Positions 1 through 8,654 are shown, counted from the stretch's first letter. The stretch: DNA of 64,000 bases from Cohnella ginsengisoli (GCF_029525555.1 NZ_JAPDHZ010000004.1:558001-622000); one strand, 5' to 3'. A program made the numbers and translations. Notes: generated by a model not told the origin, from the letters alone.

Positions 1-1
1 C

Positions 2-829
2 GAGGCGAAGGTGCTGGGGTTCAAAAATTCGGATTCGCCCCCGGTAGGCTACTGGCACGGCATCGCGCGCGCCGAAGGCGGCTATGCCTCGTTGGCCTAC
101 GGCATCCAGCCCCAGAAGGGCGTCAACGCAGGCATGAACGAGCGAGGCGTCATGCTCATCAGCAGCTACTTCGGCTGCGAGATTCCGGAGCCGGACGGCC
201 GCCCCGCCGAGAGCTTCTGGCTGAACGACCTGCGCGGGAGCGCGCAAGCGGAAGCGTTGGCGCGCTCCCGCACCGCGGAGGAGGCGCTTGCGCTCATGCT
301 GGAGCGGTACCGGGAGACGGCCGAGCCGACGGTCGGCGGCAGCCATGTCATCGCGGACCGCGACGGCAAGCTGCTCGTGTTCGAGCATGAGGGCGCCGAG
401 ACGGCCTGGCATGACGACTCGGCGCAAAGGTGGACCGCGCGGAGCAATCAGGCGCTGGGGCTCAAATTGGCCGAGCAGGCTTCGCTCCCTGAAGCGATCC
501 GGTCCGACCGCGAGCTTCGGCTCGCAAAGACGCAGAAGACGCTCGCCTCGCTCGTACGGTCCGGCTGCGAACGGGAGGAGGCATGGGAGGCTTTGGCGTC
601 CTTGCTCGCGAGCAAGCATGAGAGCGAGGGCGGAACGGGCGGCGCGACGCCAGGGGATATTTGCGCGGATGGCATCATCCACGGGCGTTCCAATGCGGCG
701 CTGCCGCACGTGACGTTAAGCGGCCTCATCTGGGACGCCTCGGCGCGTGTCATGCATTATACGGCGGGCCGCCCGGGCGAAGCGCCTTGGCGAAAGATGA
801 ATTTGGGGACAAGGGGGACGGGGCCATGA
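2..829 (+). CDS. C45/Ntn-family autoproteolytic acyltransferase or amidohydrolase-like protein (5' partial)
   Basis: The reading frame is open to the left edge, so the N-terminus and probably the catalytic nucleophile lie outside the window. About 275 residues remain. Segments such as VNAGMNERGVMLISSYFGC, GGSHVIADRDGKLLVFEH and the later ARSNQ resemble the body of the acyl-CoA:6-aminopenicillanate acyltransferase/C45 group of Ntn hydrolases, which cleave amide bonds. The stop overlaps the start of the next gene (ATGATGG), so it is translationally coupled to a catabolic operon. In that context an amide-hydrolysing role on a nitrogenous substrate is plausible but inferred. Family assignment is moderate because no active-site residue is visible. 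Confidence 0.5.
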   Translation, partial: EAKVLGFKNSDSPPVGYWHGIARAEGGYASLAYGIQPQKGVNAGMNERGVMLISSYFGCEIPEPDGRPAESFWLNDLRGSAQAEALARSRTAEEALALMLERYRETAEPTVGGSHVIADRDGKLLVFEHEGAETAWHDDSAQRWTARSNQALGLKLAEQASLPEAIRSDRELRLAKTQKTLASLVRSGCEREEAWEALASLLASKHESEGGTGGATPGDICADGIIHGRSNAALPHVTLSGLIWDASARVMHYTAGRPGEAPWRKMNLGTRGTGP

Positions 830-1563
830 TGGATTTGACAGGCAAAAGGGTGCTGATCGCCGGCGGCGCGAGCGGTATCGGCGCAGCCGCTGCAGCGGCC
901 TTCAAGCAAGCCGGCGCGTCGACGGCCGTCTTCGATATCGCATTCAAGGAAGAACGACTGGCGGAAGGCGTTCTGGAGCTGCCGGTCGACCTGTCCGATT
1001 CGGATGCGGTGAAAGCCGCGTTCGAGCGTTTATGGCGGCACTGGGACGGCCTTGACGTATTGGTCAATAACGCCGGGATCGAGCTGGTAGCCAGCCTGGA
1101 GGAGACGACCGAAGCGGCCTGGGACCGGCTGATGGGCGTAAATCTGAAAAGCGTGTTCCTGTGCTGCAAAGCGGCGCTGCCGAAGCTTAAGATTTCGCGG
1201 GGCTGCATCGTCAATACCGCTTCCCAGCTCGCCTTCGTCGGCGCCGGGAGCTTCACGGCGTATACCGCTTCAAAGGCGGCGGTCGTCAACTTCACGCGCA
1301 GCCTGGCGCTGGAGACGGCGGCGGACGGCGTGCGGGTCAACTGCATCTGCCCGGGCGCGGTCGATACGCCGCTGCTGCGCAGGCAGTTCGAGGGCAAGCG
1401 CGGTCCGCAGGGCACGATCGACGATCTGATCGGACTGCATCCGATAGGCAGACTCGGGCGTCCGGAGGAGATCGCGAGCTGCATCCTTTTCATGGGCAGC
1501 CCGCTCGCGTCGTTCGTCACGGGAAGCGCGATGCTGGCGGACGGCGGATATACGATTCATTAA
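826..1563 (+). CDS. SDR family NAD(P)-dependent oxidoreductase
   Basis: A 245-residue classical short-chain dehydrogenase. The Rossmann glycine motif GGASGIG is at residues 13-19, NNAG at 81-84, catalytic Ser133 (NTASQ), Tyr146 and Lys150 (YTASK), and the C-terminal PGAVDTPL loop is present. It would oxidise or reduce an alcohol/carbonyl group with NAD(P). Two ATG codons in tandem (826 and 829) can start it; the first overlaps the stop of the upstream gene. The next gene begins 14 bases downstream. The substrate is unknown; the operon context (Rieske oxygenase, amidohydrolases) suggests an oxygenated ring or side-chain intermediate. Confidence 0.88.
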   Translation: MMDLTGKRVLIAGGASGIGAAAAAAFKQAGASTAVFDIAFKEERLAEGVLELPVDLSDSDAVKAAFERLWRHWDGLDVLVNNAGIELVASLEETTEAAWDRLMGVNLKSVFLCCKAALPKLKISRGCIVNTASQLAFVGAGSFTAYTASKAAVVNFTRSLALETAADGVRVNCICPGAVDTPLLRRQFEGKRGPQGTIDDLIGLHPIGRLGRPEEIASCILFMGSPLASFVTGSAMLADGGYTIH

Positions 1564-1577
1564 CGACACGATGGGGG

Positions 1578-2924
1578 ATGGATGCGTTGAACGACAGCTT
1601 GCTGATTACGAACGCCACGATCCTGACGGTGAACCCGGTAGATGAAGTGATTCACGGCGGCGCGCTGCTGATCGAGAAAGGACGAATAGCGGATATCGGA
1701 CCGTCGGACGCGCTGGAGGCTAAATACGCCGGCGTCGAACGATTGGATGCGACAGGTCACGTCCTGCTGCCGGGCCTCGTCAATTTGCACCTTCACTCGG
1801 GCTTGATCCGGGGGACGGCGGAGGATCTGCCGGTGTTCGAATGGCTGACCAAGTACGTCGATCCGAAGCATCGCGCGTTGACCGAGGATATCGCGTTCGA
1901 CGCGGCGCGGCTCAGCTATACCGAGGCGCTCCTCTCCGGCACGACCTGCGTGATGGACATGTACCGGTATATGCACAAATGCGCGGACGCGGCCGAGTCG
2001 CTGGGCTTGCGCGCCACGCTCGCGCCCTATGTCGTCGATAAGCCCGGCATGGATTACTTCGAGTCGCTCGACAAAAACGTGCAGCTCGTGCTGGATCGCA
2101 ACAAGACGGCAAACGGCAGAATCCAGGTATGGTTCGCGCTCGAACACTTGACCTATTGCACAGAGGACGCATACCGCAAAGCCGCCGCCTATGCCGAAAA
2201 GTACGATACCGGCATCCATACCCACGGCGAGGAATCGATCGAGATGGCGAGACGGCTGCAAGCGCAGACGGGGCGATGGCCCGTCGAGCTGTTCTACGAC
2301 CGCGGCATCCTCGGGCCCCGGACCGTGCTCGCGCACTGCGTCTGGCTGCAGGATTCGGAGCGGGAGCTGCTCGCGCGCACCGGGACGGCGGTGGCGCACT
2401 GTCCGGTCAGCAATCTGAAGCTCGCCTCCGGCATCGCGCCGGTCAAGGAGCTGCTCGATCTCGGCGTCACGGTCGGCATCGGGACCGACGGCGTGAAGGA
2501 GAACAACAATCTCGACATGCTCGAGGAGCTGAAGTTCGTGCCGCTGCTTCAGAAGGCTCGGCTGCTCGACGCAACGGTCATCAAAGCCGAGACCGCGCTG
2601 CGGATGGCGACGATCGACGGCGCCCGGGCGCTTGGGCTGGACGGCGAGATCGGCTCGCTCGAGATCGGCAAGAAGGCGGACCTGATCGCCGTCGATTTCC
2701 GCAAGCACCACTTAACGCCGATCATTCGGGGGAAATACGACAACGCGGTCAGCAATCTCGTGTACGCGGCTTCCGGCGCGGACGTGAATCATGTGTTCGT
2801 CGACGGCAAGCCGCTCGTGCTCGGCCGCAAGCTCCTGACGGCGGATGCCGAAGAGATCCGCCTGTCCGCGCAATCCGCGGCGGAGCGTCTGTTCGAGCTG
2901 CGCGAGCCGTTCGTTCCCGCCTAG
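1578..2924 (+). CDS. Amidohydrolase/deaminase of the MtaD/TrzA/AtzA family
   Basis: A 448-residue member of the amidohydrolase superfamily, COG0402 branch (S-adenosylhomocysteine/methylthioadenosine deaminase, chlorohydrolase-like). Metal ligands are visible: H71-x-H73 in NLHLHSG, the IHTHGEE histidine, LAHC and the GTDG aspartate, plus the branch-typical SNLKLASG. Such enzymes deaminate or dechlorinate N-heterocycles in the cytosol. It sits between an SDR and a Rieske oxygenase in one operon, so a heterocyclic or amino-substituted substrate is likely. A paralogue with the same motifs lies at 10437-11781. The exact substrate cannot be read from sequence. Confidence 0.82.
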   Translation: MDALNDSLLITNATILTVNPVDEVIHGGALLIEKGRIADIGPSDALEAKYAGVERLDATGHVLLPGLVNLHLHSGLIRGTAEDLPVFEWLTKYVDPKHRALTEDIAFDAARLSYTEALLSGTTCVMDMYRYMHKCADAAESLGLRATLAPYVVDKPGMDYFESLDKNVQLVLDRNKTANGRIQVWFALEHLTYCTEDAYRKAAAYAEKYDTGIHTHGEESIEMARRLQAQTGRWPVELFYDRGILGPRTVLAHCVWLQDSERELLARTGTAVAHCPVSNLKLASGIAPVKELLDLGVTVGIGTDGVKENNNLDMLEELKFVPLLQKARLLDATVIKAETALRMATIDGARALGLDGEIGSLEIGKKADLIAVDFRKHHLTPIIRGKYDNAVSNLVYAASGADVNHVFVDGKPLVLGRKLLTADAEEIRLSAQSAAERLFELREPFVPA

Positions 2925-2976
2925 AGATCGCCACTCGGCGCTTTTCAACGTTTAGTTCATCGAGGAGGAAGTAAAT

Positions 2977-4182
2977 ATGGCTTATAAAGTGACGAACGAC
3001 GTCCTTGAAGTGCTGTCCCAGCTCGGCCCCTCGCTGCTGGAGACCAAGGAAGCCCGGTCCATGCCCGCCGAATGCTATACGAGCGATTCCTTCTTCGCGT
3101 TCGAAAAGGAAGCGGTGTTCGGACGCAGCTGGTTGTGCGTGGGCCGTCAGGAGCAAGTGCCCCATCCGGGCGATTACTATACGCTGCTGCTGAACGACGA
3201 CCCGATCATCGTGACGCGCGCCAAGGACATGCGCATCCATGTCATCTCCGCCGTCTGCCAGCATCGCGGGCATATCGTTGCGGAGGGCGCCGGCAACTGC
3301 AAAAACTTCCGCTGTCCCCTTCACTGGTGGACCTACGGCATGGACGGCGAGTTGATCTCCGCGCCGGAGATGATTCGCATCGAGCCGTTCGACATCCTCC
3401 GCCACGACCATAGCCTGCCGCCGCTCAAGGTGGAGATTTGGAACGGCTTTATTTTCGCCCACTACGACCAGGATGCGCCGCCGCTCGCGCCAACGCTCGC
3501 CAAGCTCGACGAAGAGATGAAAAACTATCGCCTGAACGAGCTGACGGCGATGCCGTTCGTCGACATCGAAGGCGATTGGAATTGGAAAATCATGATCGAA
3601 TCTTCGATCGAGCCCTACCACACCAATTACCTTCACAAAGGTCCGCACGACTTCGCGCCAAGCCAGCTCGCGGGCTTCGTCGATTACGAGGAAGGCGACG
3701 GCCAGATCATGCATCCGACGGGCTTCACGCATATGGACGCGGGGTTCTCCCCGGACATGACCGCGAACTTCCCGCCGATCGAAGGACTCACCGCAGAGCA
3801 GCGCCAGCGCATGACGATCGCGACGGTGCCGCCGATGCTGACGCTCGGCCTGATGCCCGACCAAGTGTTTTGGAACGTCATATTGCCGAACGGTCCGGGG
3901 AAAATTCTGTTCCGGTCCGGTCTGCTGTACCCGCCGGAAACGGTCGCGCTGCCCGACTTCGCGGCGCGCTACGAGCAGGCGAACGAGAGCATCCAGGAAA
4001 TCAACGCCCAGGATCTGGCGGCCAACGCGTCCCTGCAGAAGGGGCTCTACTCGAAACTGTCGAGGCGAGGCCGATACGCGGCGCTTGAACGCACGCTGCC
4101 GCAGCTGAACAAATGGCTCGCCAAGCGGTATCTCGATTACCTGGAAACGCAAGGGCTGTCCGTCGAACTGGAACGAGCCTAA
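2977..4182 (+). CDS. Aromatic-ring-hydroxylating-type Rieske (2Fe-2S) oxygenase, alpha subunit
   Basis: 401 residues with the two hallmark sites of Rieske non-heme iron oxygenases. The Rieske cluster ligands are C94-x-H96 and C113-x2-H116; the mononuclear iron site is in the segment ending SSIEPYHTNYLH, with His215 and His220, and an acidic ligand is expected near the QEINAQDLA segment. A good Shine-Dalgarno (gaggagg) precedes ATG 2977. These enzymes insert oxygen into aromatic or heteroaromatic rings or do oxidative demethylation. No ferredoxin or reductase gene adjoins it, so electron donors must be encoded elsewhere. The next gene follows after 13 bases. Substrate unknown; an N-heterocycle is my inference from the neighbours. 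Confidence 0.88.
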   Translation: MAYKVTNDVLEVLSQLGPSLLETKEARSMPAECYTSDSFFAFEKEAVFGRSWLCVGRQEQVPHPGDYYTLLLNDDPIIVTRAKDMRIHVISAVCQHRGHIVAEGAGNCKNFRCPLHWWTYGMDGELISAPEMIRIEPFDILRHDHSLPPLKVEIWNGFIFAHYDQDAPPLAPTLAKLDEEMKNYRLNELTAMPFVDIEGDWNWKIMIESSIEPYHTNYLHKGPHDFAPSQLAGFVDYEEGDGQIMHPTGFTHMDAGFSPDMTANFPPIEGLTAEQRQRMTIATVPPMLTLGLMPDQVFWNVILPNGPGKILFRSGLLYPPETVALPDFAARYEQANESIQEINAQDLAANASLQKGLYSKLSRRGRYAALERTLPQLNKWLAKRYLDYLETQGLSVELERA

Positions 4183-4195
4183 AGGAGAACCGCCT

Positions 4196-5026
4196 ATGAC
4201 ACTGCCGATTCTGACTGCCGGAACGGACGACGCGAATTCAGTCGTGCTAAGCGGGCCGGGCGACGTCCGGCTGCGCCTGCTGCAGCGTGGCAATCCGCAG
4301 GGGCGGCCCGTGCTTTTCCTGCATGGCATTACCGAGAACGCATCCGCCTTCGAGCCGCTCATGCGGCAATTGCCCGGTCATCTTCGTCCGATGGCGCTCG
4401 ACCTGCGGGGCAGGGGCCGATCGTTCAAGCCTGATTCGGGCTATCAGATGGCCGATTACATGGAGGATCTGCTGATCGTCTGCAACAGCTTGAGCGGCTT
4501 CGCGGAGCGCCCCGTGCTCGTCGGTCATTCGATGGGCGCGCGGATCGCGGCGGCGTTCGCGGCGACGTACCCGGCGATGGCAGGCGGTGTCGTGCTCGTC
4601 GATCCGCCGCTCTCGGGGCCGGGCCGTTCGGCGTTCCCGCTGCCGCTGGCGCGTTTTCTCGAACCGAAAAGAGCGATCGACGAAGGTCGGTACGACGACT
4701 TCAAGGCTTGCTATACGACGCCCGGCTTCGACTACGAACGCAAGGCGCTGGAGCTGCAGTCATGCGCGGTTGCGGCGATTGAACAGTCCTATTCGGCGAT
4801 GAACGCGGAGCCGTTCCATGCCTATTACCGCATGCTGCGGCTGCCCGCCTTGCTGTTGTCCGCAGGTCTCGCGCCGTTCATATCCGAGGAGGCGGAGGAG
4901 GAGCTGCGGGCGATGAACCCCGACATCCGCACGGAGCGGCTCGCGTATGTCGGTCACGAGGTGCACAAGCTGGCCCCCGAGCGCTTGCTCGCATCGCTCA
5001 CGGCTTTTTTGGCTTCGCTGTCCTGA
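4196..5026 (+). CDS. Alpha/beta hydrolase resembling N-formylmaleamate deformylase (NicD-like)
   Basis: 276 residues with an alpha/beta-hydrolase fold: oxyanion segment FLHG near 41-44, nucleophile elbow G110-H-S112-M-G, Asp136 in LVDPPLSGPGR, and His254 in YVGHEVH. The stretch VGHSMGAR followed by LVDPPLSGPGR is very like what I recall of Pseudomonas NicD, which removes formate from N-formylmaleamate in nicotinate degradation. RutD of uracil degradation is another related small hydrolase. The gene is coupled to a Rieske oxygenase upstream and, after the RidA gene, a maleate-isomerase-family gene, which fits a ring-opened amide as substrate. Hydrolase fold is certain; the specific reaction is inferred. 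Confidence 0.75.
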   Translation: MTLPILTAGTDDANSVVLSGPGDVRLRLLQRGNPQGRPVLFLHGITENASAFEPLMRQLPGHLRPMALDLRGRGRSFKPDSGYQMADYMEDLLIVCNSLSGFAERPVLVGHSMGARIAAAFAATYPAMAGGVVLVDPPLSGPGRSAFPLPLARFLEPKRAIDEGRYDDFKACYTTPGFDYERKALELQSCAVAAIEQSYSAMNAEPFHAYYRMLRLPALLLSAGLAPFISEEAEEELRAMNPDIRTERLAYVGHEVHKLAPERLLASLTAFLASLS

Positions 5027-5122
5027 CGGCGCTGAGAAGGCCGGATGCGTTCCTTTCGGAGCCGCGATCCGAATCCGTCCAGACGACGTTTAGAACAATT
5101 CAAATCGAGGAGGCGGACCAGC

Positions 5123-6481
5123 GTGCCGCATCAAATTCAGGAAATATGGCCGGCGGGCATGCCTCGCCTGACCATCCCGTACAGTCCGGCCGTCCGGGCC
5201 GGAGACTGGCTGTTCGTATCGGGGCAATCGGCCTCCGATCTCGTGACGGGTCTCGCGCCGGAGGCGGTCGTGCCCGAAGCGTTCCCGTATTATCAAAACG
5301 CGATGGCCAAACAGGCCGCCGTGCTGTACGCCCGCGTCGGCGCGATCGTGGAAGCGGCGGGCGCCAAGCCCGAACAGGTCGTGCGGGTCAATCAATGGTA
5401 CGTCGCCGGCATGGCGTCGCCCGACTACCGTGCGCTCGACCTGACGGTCAACAATAAACGTTACGTGCAGGAGAAAAACCGGTATTTCACCAAGCTCAGC
5501 CCCCCAAGCACCGGCATCGGCGTTCGCGGCACGCTCGTGGAAGGCGCCAAGGTCGAAGCCGACTTTACGGCAAGGCTCGACGGGGACATGCCGGAAAAGG
5601 TGTCCGCGCCGGGCTTGCCCAAGCCGGCGGCAGGATTCGCGGAGGGCGTACGGATGGGGAAGTGGGTGTTTCTGTCCGGCGACCTGGCTTCGGACTGGAA
5701 AGGCAATTGGGGCTCGGAGGCGTACGACGGCGGCGAGCTTGTCGGGCTGGCGCCCGAAGCGCGCACGAGCGGGCTGTTCTGGGGCGATGAGCCGTGCGCG
5801 CGGCAGACGGATTATATCTTGGAGCGGCTGAGCCGCGTTGCGGAGGAGGCGGGCACGAGCCTGGCGCTCGCGGTCAAGGCATATGTCTATTTGGCCGATC
5901 CGGACGATTATTCGGCTTTCGAGGAGGCGTGGGCCAAGTGGTTCCCGGATCCGTCCAAGGCGCCGGCGCGCATCCTGGTGCCGAACGTCGAGCTCGGCGC
6001 GAAGGGCTGCCGCGTCGAGATCGGACTCGATCTGCTCATGCCGGAAGCCGCGCATCTGAAGCGGCCCGTCGTCGGCGGCTGGGCGCCGAAGAGCAAGGAG
6101 CCGGCGGCGGTGCGCGCGGACGATCTCGTATTTTTCAGCGGCCTGATGGCGACCGATCCGGGCGTCGGACTCGCGGCCGAGGCGTCGCCGCCTCCGGGAC
6201 TGCCGTACTTCGGAATCCCCGGCAAGCTGCAGATGCGTTACATTCTGCTGAAGGCAAGGCGGATCGCGGACGCGGCAGGCGTCGACCTGAAGCGGGTCGT
6301 GAAGGCGACGCTGTATTTTACGGACCTGAGCCTTTATGCGGGCGCGATGGAGGTTTGGGCGGAGGCATTCGCGGACGGTCACAAGCCGGCCGTGACCGCG
6401 GTCGAGATCAACCGTGAGCTGTGGGTGCCCGGCTGCGGCATTATGGCGGATCTGACGCTGTACGATCCGCAGGAAGCATGA
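5123..6481 (+). CDS. Triple-domain RidA/YjgF/UK114 family protein
   Basis: 452 residues that contain three successive RidA-like domains (about 10-150, 165-305 and 320-450), each with the FVSGQ / FLSGD / FFSGL strand, the PEQVVRV, LALAVKAYVYL or LKRVVKATLYF helix-strand, and a C-terminal VEADF / VEIGL / IMADL strand. RidA proteins hydrolyse reactive enamines/imines; RutC acts this way in uracil degradation. GTG 5123 is chosen as start because ggaggcgg lies a suitable distance upstream; the frame is open further upstream but without a ribosome binding site. The stop overlaps the next ATG. Since RidA proteins work as trimers, a single chain carrying three domains could form one pseudo-trimer; this is inference. 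Confidence 0.85.
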   Translation: MPHQIQEIWPAGMPRLTIPYSPAVRAGDWLFVSGQSASDLVTGLAPEAVVPEAFPYYQNAMAKQAAVLYARVGAIVEAAGAKPEQVVRVNQWYVAGMASPDYRALDLTVNNKRYVQEKNRYFTKLSPPSTGIGVRGTLVEGAKVEADFTARLDGDMPEKVSAPGLPKPAAGFAEGVRMGKWVFLSGDLASDWKGNWGSEAYDGGELVGLAPEARTSGLFWGDEPCARQTDYILERLSRVAEEAGTSLALAVKAYVYLADPDDYSAFEEAWAKWFPDPSKAPARILVPNVELGAKGCRVEIGLDLLMPEAAHLKRPVVGGWAPKSKEPAAVRADDLVFFSGLMATDPGVGLAAEASPPPGLPYFGIPGKLQMRYILLKARRIADAAGVDLKRVVKATLYFTDLSLYAGAMEVWAEAFADGHKPAVTAVEINRELWVPGCGIMADLTLYDPQEA

Positions 6482-7269
6482 GGACGGACGGGCTGGCGTC
6501 CGCTGTCTCCCTGGCCCCCCGCGGCAAGCGAATCGGTATGCTGACGCCGTCCTCCAACACGGTGCTGGAGCCGGTCACGTCGGCGATCCTAATGGGCGTG
6601 ACGGGCGTGACCGTCCATTATTCCCGGCTTCGGGTCACGCAGATCGCGCTAAGCGAAGACGCCGGCGCGCAGTTCGCCGCAGCGCCGATGCTTGCTGCCG
6701 CGCGGATGCTCGCCGACGCGCTCGTCGACGTCATCGTATGGAACGGCACGGCCGGCAGTTGGCTCGGGCTCGACTACGACCGCGAGCTATGCGCGATGAT
6801 CGCCGCGGAGACGGGCGTGCCGGCGACGACGTCCGCGCTGGCGCTTGCCGACGCCTACGCGGCGTTCGGCGTCCGTCGAATCGGGCTCGTTACGCCGTAT
6901 ACGGCGGACGTCAACGAAGCGATCGCGGCGAATTACGCGCTCGCTGGGCTGACCTGCCCGGTCAAGCTCGGCTGCGGTCTTCGGATGAACGAACAATTCG
7001 CTTGCGTCGAGCCGGAGGCGGTCGAGGAAATGATCCGCATCGCGGCGGCCTCGCCGGAGACGGATGCGGTTGCCGTCGTCTGCACGAATATGGACGGCGC
7101 GCGACTGGCGGCGAAGGCCGAGCGGGCGTATGGCAAGCCGATTCTCGATTCGGTGGCGACGACTGCATGGCAAGCGCTCGCGCTGACGGGAATGCCGCAG
7201 CCGAAGTTGACCGATCAGTGGGGCCGGGTGTTCGCGGTTCCGTGCGAAAAAGGCGAGCGGGGGGAATAG
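6478..7269 (+). CDS. Maleate isomerase / arylmalonate decarboxylase / Asp-Glu racemase family protein
   Basis: 263 residues with LTPSSNTVLEP near the N-terminus and VVCTNM (Cys202), typical of the maleate cis-trans isomerase and arylmalonate decarboxylase group. Maleate isomerases use two cysteines; here the position expected for the first appears to be WNGTAGSW (88-95), without cysteine, so only the second is evident. That pattern is more like arylmalonate decarboxylase, or an as yet unassigned subgroup. ATG 6478 overlaps the preceding stop. With the NicD-like hydrolase two genes upstream, a role on a maleate- or maleamate-like acid late in ring degradation is plausible. Fold is secure, reaction is not. 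Confidence 0.75.
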   Translation: MRTDGLASAVSLAPRGKRIGMLTPSSNTVLEPVTSAILMGVTGVTVHYSRLRVTQIALSEDAGAQFAAAPMLAAARMLADALVDVIVWNGTAGSWLGLDYDRELCAMIAAETGVPATTSALALADAYAAFGVRRIGLVTPYTADVNEAIAANYALAGLTCPVKLGCGLRMNEQFACVEPEAVEEMIRIAAASPETDAVAVVCTNMDGARLAAKAERAYGKPILDSVATTAWQALALTGMPQPKLTDQWGRVFAVPCEKGERGE

Positions 7270-7271
7270 TC

Positions 7272-8492
7272 ATGGACCGAGAACCATTCGGAATCATTGC
7301 CGGCGCGTACGATCCATTCCGCAGGGAGAAGATCGACATTTATGTCCGGAACGGTTTGGTTGAACGGGTCGTGCCGGCCGCCAATCGGGCGGATTCGGCC
7401 GCGGGGGATTCTCGCGTGCTTGACGCCAGCGGTTATGTGGCGACGCCTGGTCTCGTGGAGACGCATATTCATATGGACAAGGCGTTCCTGTCCGAGCGGC
7501 TCGAGCGGCCTGCGGCGACCCTTGGCGAAGCGATAGAGATGACAGCCGCGCTCAAGCCCGGCTATACGTTGGCAGACGTCACCGCGCGTTCGCGCCGCGC
7601 GCTCGAGCGGTCCTTGTCGTTCGGGGTGTCGCTGCTGCGCGCGCAGGTCGAGATCGATCCGGTGCTCGGACTGCTCAGTCTCGAGTCGGCGCTCGCTTTG
7701 AAGGCCGAATTCGCAGGCCGCATGACGCTTCAGTTCGTCGCCTTTCCCCAGGAGGGTATCTTTAATCAACCGGGCGCGGCGCGCCTGCTGCGGGAAGCGA
7801 TACGGCTCGGCGCCGATGCGGTGGGCGGCATACCTTATAACGACCGGGATGCCGGCGAGCATCTGGACTTCGTTTTTAGGCTCGCCGCCGAAGCCGGACT
7901 GCCCGTCGACCTTCACCTGGATTTTTCAGACGATCCGATGCAGCTGGCGATCGAGGACGTGATCGTGCGCACGTTGGAATACGGGCTCGAAGGACGCGTC
8001 TGCGTCGGTCATCTGACCTCGCTTGGATCCGTCCCGCCGGACAGGGCGCGCCGAATCGCGGAGCACTTGGCCAAGGCCGGCATTCACGTCTTCACGCTCC
8101 CCGCGACGGACTTGTACCTGAACGGAAGGGGCGATACGCATGCCGTCCGCCGCGGCATCGCGCCAGTCGGACTGCTCCTCGATGCAGGCGTCAACGTCTG
8201 CTTCGGGACGAACAATCTGCGCAACGCCTTCACGCCGTTCGGCACGGGCGATCCGCTCGACATCGCGCTGCTGCTCGCGCAAACGTCGTACATGGGGACC
8301 GAAGCGGACGCGGCCCGGCTGCTCGGGATGTGCACGGACCGTGCCGCGACTGCGCTCGGCATCGATAGCTGGGCGCTTCGTCCCGGCGCGCCGGCCGACT
8401 TTGCGCTCATTCGGGCCGATAGCGTGCAAGACCTGATATACGACAGGCCGCGCGAGCGCTTATCGCTCCGCGGGGGCAGGCTTCTAGCCTGA
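7272..8492 (+). CDS. Cytosine deaminase-like amidohydrolase (CodA/AtzC branch)
   Basis: 406 residues with TPGLVETHIHMDKAF (metal ligands His65 and His67), VDLHLDF, VGHLTSL and the CodA-like tail in which a long PFGTGDPLD segment follows the last metal site. In E. coli CodA the final metal aspartate lies in GHDD; here the aligned stretch reads GTNN, so the usual Asp is Asn. I recall the same GTNN-RNAF motif in other uncharacterised family members, so it may mark a subgroup rather than a dead enzyme. Last gene of operon A; a strong terminator follows 26 bases later. Likely hydrolyses a C-N bond of a cyclic or amide substrate. Confidence 0.78.
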   Translation: MDREPFGIIAGAYDPFRREKIDIYVRNGLVERVVPAANRADSAAGDSRVLDASGYVATPGLVETHIHMDKAFLSERLERPAATLGEAIEMTAALKPGYTLADVTARSRRALERSLSFGVSLLRAQVEIDPVLGLLSLESALALKAEFAGRMTLQFVAFPQEGIFNQPGAARLLREAIRLGADAVGGIPYNDRDAGEHLDFVFRLAAEAGLPVDLHLDFSDDPMQLAIEDVIVRTLEYGLEGRVCVGHLTSLGSVPPDRARRIAEHLAKAGIHVFTLPATDLYLNGRGDTHAVRRGIAPVGLLLDAGVNVCFGTNNLRNAFTPFGTGDPLDIALLLAQTSYMGTEADAARLLGMCTDRAATALGIDSWALRPGAPADFALIRADSVQDLIYDRPRERLSLRGGRLLA

Positions 8493-8518
8493 CCGATGAA
8501 TAAAAGGCGTCTCTTCGT

Positions 8519-8574
8519 AAAATAAACAAACGGGTTGAAGCAGTTTGATCTTGCTTCAGCCCGTTGTTTATTTT
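8519..8574 (+). terminator. Strong bidirectional rho-independent terminator of operon A
   Basis: Arms 8519-8542 and 8552-8574 are complementary over about 23 pairs with one bulge and one G-U. The left arm opens with an A-tract and the right arm closes with a T-tract, so it can terminate transcription in both directions and isolates operon A from pucR. Confidence 0.9.
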
Positions 8575-8654
8575 GCTGCCGTTGAAGGCAGGATCTGCTT
8601 TTTCCGCCGGCATATCATTTAAAGGGGTTATGTTAATATACATTACACAAATGG

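Noticed and set aside
2749-4362. Very long open frame on the minus strand opposite the Rieske gene (and similar ones at 1560-2711, 13702-14925, 25185-27572, 31325-32815)
   Set aside because: Antisense shadows that arise because GC-rich codon use leaves few stops in the complementary frame; they match no family and lie exactly opposite well-supported genes.
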